DNA from: Auriscalpium vulgare
Taxonomy: Eukaryota > Basidiomycota > Agaricomycetes > Russulales > Auriscalpiaceae
Length of the DNA stretch: 64,000 bases
Assembly (NCBI GenBank): GCA_019915015.1
Contig: JAHBBC010000053.1
Span: 48,196 to 112,195 of the forward strand
Reading direction: 5' to 3'
This document shows, in pieces, positions 33,676 through 42,676 of this stretch (within the stretch, counting starts at the first letter, position 1; every line of letters begins with the position of its first letter). The translations under genes were made by a program, and so were the position numbers. Below the pieces are notes generated by a model that ran no database searches, was not told the origin of the DNA, and saw only the letters and a list, made by a program, of their open reading frames with translations.

Positions 33676-34752
33676 AATGATATAATTATTCAGCCCGGGT
33701 ATTGTAGTAGCCGGGTTTGTGCACCATGACGCGTTTAAACCTGCACACAGTTGAAAGTGCCGGTTGATGCGTCATGGTGCGTGTTTGGCCTACCCGTGGG
33801 AAAATTTTACCTAAAATGGAAATCGTGCAGTATTTTTTGCTGACTCGAGAACAATTGAAAACATGTTCATATTGTTGCTGGTTAGCTTGCAAAACGCAAA
33901 ATACTTGCAGACATGAGTGTCTTTGGAAGTGAGAAGGTGTTGAAAAACATTGGGCAGGAGCTACTTAGCTAAAAATTGCTCAATTAACGGGTAACCGGGT
34001 ACTTTATCCCCGGGATTAGTAAGCAATGACTCATTGACCGGCAAAAATCCCAGTCTGCCTGATTCAACTGCGTCATTTTCACATGCTTGTTGAGGAATTA
34101 TATCATTGGCTATTCACATGATCAACATCCTCTCAACACTTCTGGTATATATAATGCATGGTAGTTAGCAACTAGAGCCCTCCCAATTGCCAACCTCACC
34201 ATTGTCACCCCGTGGGAACATGTTACCAAAAAGGGAAGTTAGAAGGCCTTCTCTTCTGACCTGAGAACAATTGGTATCATGTGTATATCAATGCTAATTA
34301 GCTTGGAAAATGCAAAATACTCGCAGACACGAGTGTCTTTTGCAGTGCAAAGGTATGTAAATCACAGGGCAGGCAGGAGCTACTTAGCTAAGAATTACAG
34401 AATTAGGCAGATGGGATGACACGACTTGACTTTAGTCCAAGCTTTGGGACATATCTCCTACAGCATTCTTTCTAATGCATGCATTTTGCCTGACTGATGG
34501 AGAAAATAAATGATTAGGAGGAATCATAATTAAGAGTACTCGTAATGAGAACCATGCTAGTGCTATAGTTGAAGTGTGAGGATCCTGCAAGGTGCGGCAG
34601 GACCTGCTTAGCTAAGAATTACTGAAAAAGGCAGTTGGGACGACGCGACTTGACCGTGGGATCTATTTCCTAAAGCGACTTATAATGTGTTCACGTTTTG
34701 GCCTGACTTGGTTGAAGAAAGAAACGATTAAGAGTAATCGTAAATCGTTGGG

Positions 34753-34818
34753 TGTTTAAGCTCAAGTCCAATGGCGTTTATCGTGCACGACTTGTAGCAA
34801 AGGGATTTACACAGGTTG
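34753..34818 (+). pseudogene. Copia RT fragment after the insert
   Basis: The frame resumes with VFKLKSNGVYRARLVAKGFT (RT motif region) exactly where the upstream frame broke at WW. Copia similarity ends after about 22 codons, and the frame runs on without a stop into a different protein. Confidence 0.8.
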
Positions 34819-35117
34819 GCGACGCCAAGGGTTGTCTAGCTGGGGTTGACGCGCTGTTGACGGTCGGTCCGTACCATGGTTGCACCCTCGACCTCCCCAT
34901 CTTTCGTACGAGCTTGGGATACGAATCCGGTACGCTCCTTCTCCTCGTGGGCTGCATTGTACCTCATAAGGTCATGCCCTGGAGCGCCGGAGGCCAGCGA
35001 TTGTGCCTAGTGCATTTTACGCACAAGGACATACTTGATGATTACGGAGTCCCCCACCCGCTGTTCACTACGTTCGAGGGGCTTCGTGCCGCTTATCCAT
35101 CTCTTCCACCCAAGTAG
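34819..35117 (+). pseudogene. TET/JBP-like 2OG-Fe(II) dioxygenase, C-terminal fragment
   Basis: The frame continues as GDAKGCLAGVDALLTVGPYH, CTLDLPIFRTSLGYESGTLL, GCIVPHKVMPW and GGQRLCLVHFTH, to a stop at 35115. The late His (PHKV) followed about 10 residues on by Arg (GQRLC) fits the double-stranded beta-helix core of 2OG-Fe(II) dioxygenases. The G-T-L-L-L-L strand before it also fits. The opening G-D-A-K sits where the H-x-D iron ligand is expected, but the His position is occupied by copia-derived Val, so the iron site is incomplete. Fungal TET/JBP-like genes, which oxidise 5-methylcytosine, are known to travel with KDZ transposons, and a KDZ gene lies 22 kb downstream. The family call is from motif memory; another fungal 2OG oxygenase family is possible. 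Confidence 0.5.
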
Positions 35118-35320
35118 AACATTGTGTACTTTCTACAATATATCTTGCGTACTCTCGATGAAACTTATTGCGTGCGGCTTGCCGAGTACCGGAGAGCGGA
35201 CGCGTGCGTGCATAGCCATCTCACTCGAGGGTCAAGTCATCCAATGCATTGCGAGAACTAGAGCGACAGCCACACACACATAGCGAACGTACAATGGATC
35301 CCGGCGCATCACGAACATCA
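35118..35320. other. Convergent intergenic spacer
   Basis: Between the dioxygenase stop and the 3' end of gene F, which faces it. No coding signal seen. Confidence 0.4.
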
Positions 35321-36940
35321 TCAAACAAAGATATCGTACAATTGTAGCAGAGCAAGGGAGCCGCCGAGAATGGACGAGCTGAGCCGTCTTTGTGTCATGT
35401 GATGACCGCGACTACTGGCCGTCGCTGCAAACATGTCAGCCGAAGGGGACCCTGGCGGTGCCGCAGCATGTACGCACCCGGCGAGCACGACGTTGGGGTC
35501 TTCCATCTCCTCGTTCGTGACTTCCTCTATTTCGAAGCCACTGTAAACGTGTCAGCCGAAGGGGAACGTGCATGTGCCGCAGCATGTACGCACCCAGCGA
35601 CCACGACCTCGGGGTCTTCGATCTCCTCGACGACCACGTTCTCGATTTCGACGCGAGCGATCCGCTCGCGTGCTGTTATGGCCACACGTATATTGGCCTC
35701 GCGCGTCACGTCGTCACGCTCTGCATTGTCCAGCAGGGTGTAGACGATGTGCAGGAGGCTCGTGACGAGCCGCCCCACATCTTTGCGATCATACACGTCC
35801 GCAGGGGGGGGAAGGAGGGTGGCCGAGCCGTCACCGTTGCGCGGGGGATCATGGACGAGTTGGGAAACGGGGGTGAGCGAAAAGAACTAGAAAATGGCAG
35901 TTAGCGGTCTCGCGGCAGGGTCGAGATTCATGCCACGAACCATGGGCCCCGTAGGGGGCTCGATGACGCCGTACTGTTGAGACATAGCTTGGTAGACTGC
36001 TTGGCGGACGGTGGGTAGATGGTGGGCAGATGGTGGGCAGATGGTGGTTGGAGGCAGCCTGCAGGAAGACACGAGGCGGACTGGAGGGTCGCTTTTAAGC
36101 TCTGTCTATAAGCGGATTGAGGAAAACATACTTCCACATTGAGCGCACCTTGCCCGCAGAGTCCGCAGAGTCCAAGCGGCGATGCCTCTCAACGCCCGTG
36201 TGTGGACTTAGTGCCCCGAGGCCCGAACAGGCGCGCATCCGGCACGCAGAGGAGACGCCGCCCAGCTTACTATCACATATCTTCACATGAAGGAATGGTA
36301 TTTCGCGTGCAGTAACGACAGAGAGACTCGTAGGCTAGGGGGACTGCGGGGTATCCGTGCAGGGGCAGCAGTGTGGAATAAACGGCGAGGACTGATGAGA
36401 AAACTCAATGAGACGCCAAGACGCACAAGGGCACCAACGTACCAATGACGGGCGACCCTTTTAGGGGGTGTGCTCTCCCTGCGCGCTCGGCACCTCCACA
36501 AACCCGTCAAAGGGACCTCCGGTGCCCAGTTCCTGGGCGGGAAGGCCCATATGCCCCTCGTTCTCCCCGCAGGCGCTCAGCGGCGGCATTCCGCCACTTG
36601 GCCGCGCCGCAGGCTCTGGCGAGTCGTCGCGCCAGACCGTCTGAACCGGGGGTGGCCGCCCAACGCGGCCGCGGCGCACGAATGGGGCTTGTGGGGCGCG
36701 CGAGGAGTGCTCGTGCGTCGTCGCCGCCGTGGGGTTGTGGGACGGCGCCGCGTTGGGTTCCCGCGACGACGTCGGGGTAGGGGGCGCCTGTGAGGGGTGC
36801 GCACCCGTGTCGCTCCTGATTGCGTACTGGAGCTCGGGCATGGAAAGCTCCTGCGCCAGCAAAACCACTCAGTATGCGAGCCGAACATAAAAATTTGTGT
36901 ACGCACGTAGCGGCCGGGGACGCTCATGACGACGGTCACG
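35321..36940 (-). CDS. Gene F: hypothetical multi-exon protein with exon duplication
   Basis: The minus strand shows repeated splice-compatible segments: MSVPGRY, then an intron from a GTGCGT donor (about 36912) to GGCGCAG (about 36856), then ELSMPELQYAIRSDTG with a Pro/Ser-rich stretch. Later exons include GVIEPPTGPM, FFSLTPVSQLVHDP, YDRKDVGRLVTSLLHIVYTL, then ERDDVTREANIRVAI and EIENVVVEEIEDPEVVVAG. An intron of about 54 nt follows, and then an exon, GFEIEEVTNEEMEDPNVVLAG, that duplicates the previous exon together with its intron. I recognise no family. It is divergent from gene A in the pre-insertion map, and its upstream region has four copies of the shared promoter motif. Exon boundaries between 36100 and 36500 are doubtful, and a frame problem near 36470 is possible. 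Confidence 0.4.
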
Positions 36941-36949
36941 TTGAGGTTG

Positions 36950-37575
36950 AGGTTGATGGTGGGGACATGGTGGCAGGAGGCAAAGAGCGGTGCGACCGTG
37001 GCATGACCAACAGACGGGCGTCCCTCGGCTCACCGGCTTATCTGCACGCGTACCTCGCTGTCGCCGCCAACGCAGCTCACATCTGTGCGCGCACGTCTGA
37101 GAAACGCGGGCAAGAGGGTCGTACATGAAGGTCACAACAGTATGCGCGCACGTCTGATAAACGCGGGCTCGGTTGCTGGACTGCGGGGGAAGGCGGTGAC
37201 GATGCGACGGTAGAGCGTCGATGAGAGTGTGGTCGCCGCCAACGCAACTCACATCTGTGCGCGCACGTCTGAGAAACGCGGGCAAGAGGGTCGTACATGG
37301 AAAGTCACAACAGTATGCGCGCACGTCTGATAAACGCGGGCTCGGTTGCAGGACTGCGGGGGAAGGCGTTGACGATGCGACGGTAGAGCGTCGATCGGAG
37401 TGTTGCGGTTACATCGAGTCGAGGCGCAACGAGAAAGAATTGCCATGGACTGCAGAGGGTTGGCTGAAGGAGGAACTGCCATGGACTGCAGAGGGTTGGC
37501 TGAAGGAGGAACTTCGACATCAAGCTCCGACGTTGTAAGTCGTTAGCGCTGGCCGCGATTAGCGCTCTGACGGTG
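36950..37575 (-). promoter_or_regulatory. Upstream region of gene F with four shared motifs
   Basis: A 172-nt tandem duplication (37061-37232 and 37233-37405) each carries two copies of the motif whose minus-strand form is CGCGTTTMTCAGACGTGCGC (37087-37110, 37144-37167, 37259-37282, 37317-37340). A 36-nt perfect tandem repeat with CCATGGACTGCAGAGGG words follows at 37441-37512. The motifs point toward gene F. Confidence 0.5.
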
Positions 37576-37580
37576 ACCGC

Positions 37581-38429
37581 TGATGGGACCCGCAGCGCTA
37601 CAGGCACCGAAAAGGACCAATCACACCGCTACACCAAGACACACACCCCCGAGACGCCCCACAGGCGTCGCGGCACCGGCACGACCACGGGACAGCACAA
37701 AGCGAGCGAGCGTCTGGGGAGGAGTCGGAGAGCCGAGGTAGGGAGTCGGAACGGTCGGGCGCGGAACTTGGTAGGACGCGTAGGAGCGCAGACGCGTGGG
37801 AAGAGCTGACGAAGCAGCGGTATATAGACGCGATTCGACTTGTTGTAGGGACACTTTTGGACCTTGGGCCTACACCCGAGACTACACCTTTCGTTCCTGC
37901 TTCACAGAGAGCACCGCACGACGCGATACCGCCAGACCAGCCCGACACGATGCCTTAAACCAGGAAGTCGTAGCGACATCCGGGTCGCGCCACCTTTGCG
38001 ATACCACGGGCTACGCTGCCCCGACTCAACCACAGACTGGAGTGATACAGTGTGGTAGGTTTTACGACTGACGTTTATATTCCAGGATAGCGACTCGGAC
38101 GGTACAAGCGCGGGGACACAGGTCGGACGGTCGGACGGCAAGGGCGACTCCGCAACTAGGACGGACCGGCGGCGACAGACGGGAGGGTCGCACCGAATAG
38201 TGTGGGAAGAGACGCAACGTGCGACGGTCGGACGGGAGCGGAGAGAGAGAGAGAGAGAGAGCCGCAGGACGAGGGCAGGACCCGCGGGGTCCTGGGTGGT
38301 TTGTTCGGGGCACGGTCGCGATCTTGGGTTTCTTCCTCCGACCCACTACCTCTTGGGCCAGCGGTTGGCTGCTCGCTCCCTCCATTTCTATCGACGTTCC
38401 CGGGGCCTCCCCCAGGGTACATCTCATCA
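37581..38429 (+). repeat. 5' LTR of the antisense-gene element
   Basis: Begins TGATGGGACCC and ends ATCTCATCA. It contains a TATA-like GGTATATAGACG (about 37818), a TTTATATTCCAGG block (about 38072), and a GA microsatellite (38240-38261). It matches 45658-46506 at constant offset 8077. Confidence 0.9.
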
Positions 38430-38433
38430 TTTG

Positions 38434-38451
38434 TGGAGCCCACCGCGAGGG
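38434..38451 (+). other. Candidate primer-binding site
   Basis: TGGAGCCCACCGCGAGGG begins 4 nt after the 5' LTR. A TGG start is expected for pairing with a tRNA 3' CCA end. The tRNA identity could not be settled. Confidence 0.45.
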
Positions 38452-38478
38452 GGCTAGTGTCAACCGCTCAGCAACCCG

Positions 38479-40005
38479 ATGGCACCAAAGGCGAGGGTTA
38501 TCGTAGAGCCCACTCGACGCGCACCGCCCCGATCGGCCCCGTCGGAGTACTCGACCAGTCAGCGGGCGGAGTCCATGCCAGGACACCTCGCATCGTCGGA
38601 AGGTGGGGCGTCGGGCGAAGAGCGCGCGACTTCCAGCGCTGAAGGCGCCGAGGGCGACAACGAAAACGACGACGGCGAGGCATCGGGTGTGTCGGACGCA
38701 GCACCCGAGAACGACGGGGATGCTGCGGGCGAGGCTCCCGGCGATCAAAACGCGGAGGCAGGCCCTGTCCAATCGGAGGAGTCGGAGCACGGTTGGGATG
38801 GTAGACGGTCCCTCCATCAGGAGCTCCTGGACGTCAATGAGGCGTCGATCGAGTTGCTGACTGGCGGAGCGATGCGACAATGGTCGTCGCCGGAGCTTAC
38901 CCCGTCGGAATCGGAGCCCGAAGTGGCTGCGCTGATTGATGAGGACCGAGACGAGGCACAGGTGCCTTCCGACAGCGACCGCTTGGCTTCCGACCGCGGA
39001 AACGTCGGAACGCACGGAGGTTTATCAGGAGACGGGCGTGGAGCGGCCGCACAGGTTTCCCGACCAGTTTCTCCCACATCGCAATCCAGTACTCCGTTAT
39101 CGCGTTTACCCCGTCGCACGACCATGGCCACTCCGATGCCTACCCGTGGCGACCGCCAAGCCCCTAAGTTCGACAATCTTAAGCCGCGCGAGCTGCAACG
39201 CTATTTCGCGGAGTTGAGGCACTTGTTCACGCGGGCGGGTATCGAGGACGGCCAGGACCAGGAGAAGAAGGAGCACGCCACGCGATACCTGGACGTCCTT
39301 ACAGCAGACCAGTGGCAAAGCCGACCCCAGTACGCGGGCAATGCGACGTTCGAAGAGTTCGTGACCGCGATCATAGCGCTATACCCCGGAGCGGACGAGG
39401 AGCGCAAATACACGATGGGCGACCTCGATCAGCTCGTCGCCGAGACAGCCCGCCGAGGCATCACGACCATCGGCGACGTTGGGGAATACTATCGCGGTTT
39501 CTACGCGATCTCCCAGTTTCTTATAGGGCGGCAGCGGATCTCCGAGCGCGACCGCGACTACACTTTCTTGCGTGGATTCCAGAAGGGACTGCAAGATAGG
39601 ATAGAGCAGCGGCTGCAGCTGAAGTATCCCGACCACGATCGCGACGGCCCGTACCCGATGGACCAAATAGTGGAAGCGGCGCGGTACGTGCTGCACGGCA
39701 CGTCGAGCACCCCGCGATCGGCAGGGCTCAGCGTCCCCGCGGGTCTGGCCGACTTGTCCCAACCCGTGGCCGTCAAGGCGGAAGAACCGGCGATCAAGGT
39801 CGAACAGTTTGCCGCTCTGATGGAGAAGGCGGCCGAGCAGATCGCGAAAGCGTATAGCGCGGGGAGGACGCGATACGACTGGACTAGGTATTACGTTAAG
39901 GAGATACACCACGGACAGTACACTGAGACTATTGGTTCAACTTATTTCTTTTCTCCTCTTGTGGTGGGGGGGACACTAAAATTCTATTTGGGCAAGCATG
40001 CGTAG
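38479..40005 (+). CDS. Gag protein of the LTR element (508 aa)
   Basis: An intact frame starting 50 nt after the 5' LTR. The N-terminal 200 residues are acidic, low-complexity Ser/Glu/Asp/Gly. The capsid-like helical part follows (about residues 225-400): KFDNLKPRELQRYFAELRHL, TRYLDVLTADQW, EFVTAIIALYPG, DVGEYYRGFYAISQFLI, FLRGFQKGLQDRIEQRLQL. This pattern is typical of fungal Ty3/Gypsy Gag. A C-terminal coil (FAALMEKAAEQIAKAYSAG) precedes an odd hydrophobic tail (STYFFSPLVVGG) and the stop. No CCHC zinc knuckle or protease follows, so a deletion seems to have removed pol just after the coil (near 39885). It would assemble particles around element RNA. Confidence 0.75.
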   Translation: MAPKARVIVEPTRRAPPRSAPSEYSTSQRAESMPGHLASSEGGASGEERATSSAEGAEGDNENDDGEASGVSDAAPENDGDAAGEAPGDQNAEAGPVQSEESEHGWDGRRSLHQELLDVNEASIELLTGGAMRQWSSPELTPSESEPEVAALIDEDRDEAQVPSDSDRLASDRGNVGTHGGLSGDGRGAAAQVSRPVSPTSQSSTPLSRLPRRTTMATPMPTRGDRQAPKFDNLKPRELQRYFAELRHLFTRAGIEDGQDQEKKEHATRYLDVLTADQWQSRPQYAGNATFEEFVTAIIALYPGADEERKYTMGDLDQLVAETARRGITTIGDVGEYYRGFYAISQFLIGRQRISERDRDYTFLRGFQKGLQDRIEQRLQLKYPDHDRDGPYPMDQIVEAARYVLHGTSSTPRSAGLSVPAGLADLSQPVAVKAEEPAIKVEQFAALMEKAAEQIAKAYSAGRTRYDWTRYYVKEIHHGQYTETIGSTYFFSPLVVGGTLKFYLGKHA

Positions 40006-40090
40006 AGACGACAGCACGAAAAACAACAAGAAAAGTAACGCAAAAACAAGAGAATACAAGAAACAGAGAAAAATGCGAGAAAGGGTCGAC
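40006..40090. other. Short spacer between gag and antisense gene 3
   Basis: AT-rich, with AAACAACAAGAAAAG-like words. It may hold the convergent 3' ends of the gag and antisense transcripts. Confidence 0.4.
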
Positions 40091-42185
40091 CTACTCAGCG
40101 ACGTCCATATACACGGTCTCAACGGCGTCGCCAACGTCGGAACCGTCCTCCTCGCTGCTCTCCTCGACTCCGACCACGCCTTCCTCGCTCTCCTCTTCGT
40201 CGTCGTCCGTCTCGTCGTCGACACCCGCTGGATCGGCAGGCGCGGCAAGGGGGATACCGCCGGCCGAGGGAAGGTCCTCCGCGCTCTCCGCGCCATCCGA
40301 CACGGCGGGCGTACGAGCAGCGCGCCGGCGACCATACGTGCGCAGCACGGGATGCACGGGAGCCGGGGACGCGCGCGACTCTACGGAGGGGGCGCGAGCA
40401 GGCGCCAGCTCATCCTCCTCCTCATCGCTAACGATCGGGGCGGCGGGAGTAGAGGCGGCGACGGAGCTGGGCGGAATGGTGGCGAGGGTGGGCGAGTCAG
40501 AGCGCCGGTGACCACTGGGCCCAGCGACCGGCGAACTACGGAGGGAGGGAGAGCGGGAGGCCTCGGAAGCCACAGCGTCGGCGGACACGCGCGAGCCGAA
40601 CTGGTGCTCGAGCTGGGCAAGGCGCACGAGGAGCCGGTCGTGACGGTAGGGCCACAGGTTGAGCGTCGTCGCGCTAGCAGCCAGCTCCGCCCGGACGAGC
40701 GCGATGGAGTCGGCATGGTCGGAGAAGTTGTCGGCAGGAGGGAGGTCCTCGAAACGCCGCGCGTCCTCGTCCACCGACGCCAGCACGGACGCGAGGAGGT
40801 CGCGAGCCCGACGTGGGGAATCTGAAGGGAGGGAAGAACAGGTGAGTGTTAGGAGAAGGGTAAGAGGGGCGCAGCAACGTACCTGCAGAGTCGGCGGCCG
40901 CCAGTAAGTCCGCAAGGAACTTGGCGAAGAAGGGCGCCGCCACAGGCGCCGCAGCGCCGCGACGGGAGGCAGAACGCGGCCGGGGGGCACGAGAAGGAGC
41001 GCGGGAGCGGACCGACCGACCACGGGAACGGTGGGGGGAAGGGGCGCGAGGGCGCGAACCGTCCACGAGTACAGCGCCGCCGCAGCCCTTGCGCTGGGCG
41101 CGACAGCGGATGCACTTGGTGGGGCGGTGAGGCTTGAACTCACAACGCACCGGCCCGCGCACGAAACCAGCCTGGCAGCGGCCGCAGCGGGTAGAAGTCT
41201 GGAAGGGTGGACGGTCAGCAACAGCAGGGGAGATGGGGAGGGGGTAGCTCACCTTGATGCGCTCACCAGCGTACCGCTCGGTGTGCGTCGGGCGGCGATC
41301 CGACCGGTGGAACAAGGGGTCGCCGTCACTGTCTACCGCCTCCGACAGCGAGTCGTCGAGGCCACTACCCGGCGACGTCGACGAACGGCTGCGACGGCGG
41401 CGAGGGGCGGGCCGACCCTTTTTGGCGGTGCGACCGCGCCGGGGTTGAGGCGACTCGGTCGCGTGGGGAGACGAGAGGGGTGTGGGGGAGTGCGAGGCGC
41501 GGCGCTTCCCGGTGGCTTGGGACGGAGGCTGGACGGCCGCAGTGGCGGTACGCGCGGCGAGGCGCTCCCCGCGGGCAGAAGGCGGCGGCGGGACCGGCCC
41601 CGGGAGCGGCAACACCACCTCCGCGCGGTTCGCGAGCACGCGACGAGCCTGCGTAAAGAGCGGGCAGAAAGAAAGGGGCGAGGTTAGCGGGTGACGACAA
41701 GGACCGCCGATACACGCACCTTGGGGCGGAGCCGGGTAACGGAAGGGTCGGCCACGGCGACGGTGCCCTCACGCGTCCCAGCGCCGACGAGGGGCGACGG
41801 CGTGGCAACGGTCGGAGCGGACCGCGGCACGGTCGCCTGGGGCGCTTCAGGGGCCTCCGCAGCCTCGTCGTCTTCGTTCGCCTCGTCGAGGAACAGGGGC
41901 GGGGGTCGCACGGCTTCTTCAAGCGCGTCGTACCGCGCGCGCGCCTCGGGGGAGAACGTCACCCCACGACCACGGGCGTCGTAGTAGGCACGCTAGGAAA
42001 TCGCAAGTCAGAAAGGAAGGCGAGATCAGGAAGAGCAGACGTACCAGGAGCTGGCGCGCTTGCGGGCGCAGCAGCGCGAGTTGGGCCTCGGAGGTGGCGT
42101 CACGCGCCATGGGCCCGAGTAAGCCCAGCTGGAGATCCAGCATGGCGCGGGTGGCGGTGGCGTCGGCGACGGTGGCAGCGTCCAT
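40091..42185 (-). CDS. Antisense gene 3: Cys6 zinc-cluster-like protein (about 618 aa)
   Basis: Five exons with clean borders: 42185-42045, 41992-41720, 41648-41253, 41198-40883 and 40821-40091. The introns are 52, 71, 54 and 61 nt, each with GTACGT, GTGCGT or GTGAGC donors and CAG/TAG acceptors. The sum is an uninterrupted 1857 nt. The N-terminus is helical (ATRAMLDLQLGLLGPMARDA). A basic Ser/Arg region (PAPRRRRSRSSTSPGS) precedes a cysteine cluster C-x2-C-x10-C-x9-C-x2-C-x6-C (from CGRCQAGF to RAQRKGC). This resembles a Zn(II)2Cys6 DNA-binding cluster, with 10 rather than 6 residues in the first loop. A helical segment with LAQLEHQFGSRV and a very acidic tail follow. It is possibly a nuclear regulator, but that is inference. 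It lies convergent to gag. Confidence 0.7.
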
Positions 42186-42676
42186 GGGGTGAGGAATCGG
42201 GGGAGCGGGAAGGCGGGCGAGCGAGGTGAGGGGAAGAGGGAAGAAGGGCGACGGCGACTTCGCCGCAGGCGCACGAACAATGGTGCGTGCGTGGGAGCGA
42301 CCGGCCGCGTGGCCCGGCCAGAGCGCTGGTTTTGCCTCCGAGCGCCCACGACGCCGGGTCGATCCGCGATCTGATCAGCGATCGTTGATTTGATCCCGCG
42401 ACATGCCCCGGACCGGTGCGGGACGCCACGCGCGGCTCCGACGCCGCGTGGCGGGCACGTGTTGCTGGCGCGAGCGAAATCGCACAAGTCGTTGGCGCCC
42501 GCCCCTCCCACGGGGCGCGACCACGGTACACTGGCGTCGCACAAGCGGGTAACGCGTCGCAAGTTCAATACTCGTATTGGGAGGCATTCAACGACGTACA
42601 TGCGGGCACAAGGCACTACACTAACGCGGGCTCTTTCTTTCCCTTTATCTCCCGACGCTCCGACAGTGCGACGACG
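42186..42676. other. Spacer between antisense genes 3 and 2
   Basis: Promoter side of gene 3 and 3' side of gene 2. GC-rich; nothing further recognised. Confidence 0.4.

Larger units (their letters stand above)
32185..34748. mobile_element. AT-rich non-autonomous element, copy 2 (in copia RT)
   Basis: Splits the copia RT codons TGG-TGG | GTG-TTT; TGGG stands on both sides (32181-32184 and 34749-34752). The left end (TGGCCAGTGCAAGCATGGCAG, then TACAATTACTCTTAATCATT) and right end (AACGATTAAGAGTAATCGTA) match copy 1 at 19825-21204. It is longer because it contains an inverted fragment of the LTR-like repeat (32345-33065), a tRNA-like unit (33589-33675) and two or three internal copies of the module ending in CCGTGGGAA plus a GCAAAATAC-type word (33790, 34205, 34650). 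No gene is present. Confidence 0.7.
28204..34818 (+). mobile_element. Ty1/copia retrotransposon, 3'-truncated, with nested insert
   Basis: 5' LTR, primer site, leader of about 600 nt, and one Gag-Pol frame that stops in the reverse transcriptase because of the 2.56-kb AT-rich element. The RT frame resumes beyond it for about 22 codons, then the copia sequence ends near 34818. There is no RNase H and no 3' LTR in the window. The 5 nt before the LTR (CCTTC) would be the left target duplication. The right partner is lost. Confidence 0.8.

Noticed and set aside
34752..35117. A natural RT-dioxygenase fusion protein
   Set aside because: The RT part is about 22 codons left behind an insertion and lacks a promoter or start. 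The open join is most simply a chance in-frame junction.
37598..38457. Frames inside the LTRs (also at 45675-46543)
   Set aside because: The LTR is explained as regulatory sequence; the same frames recur only because the LTRs are copies.
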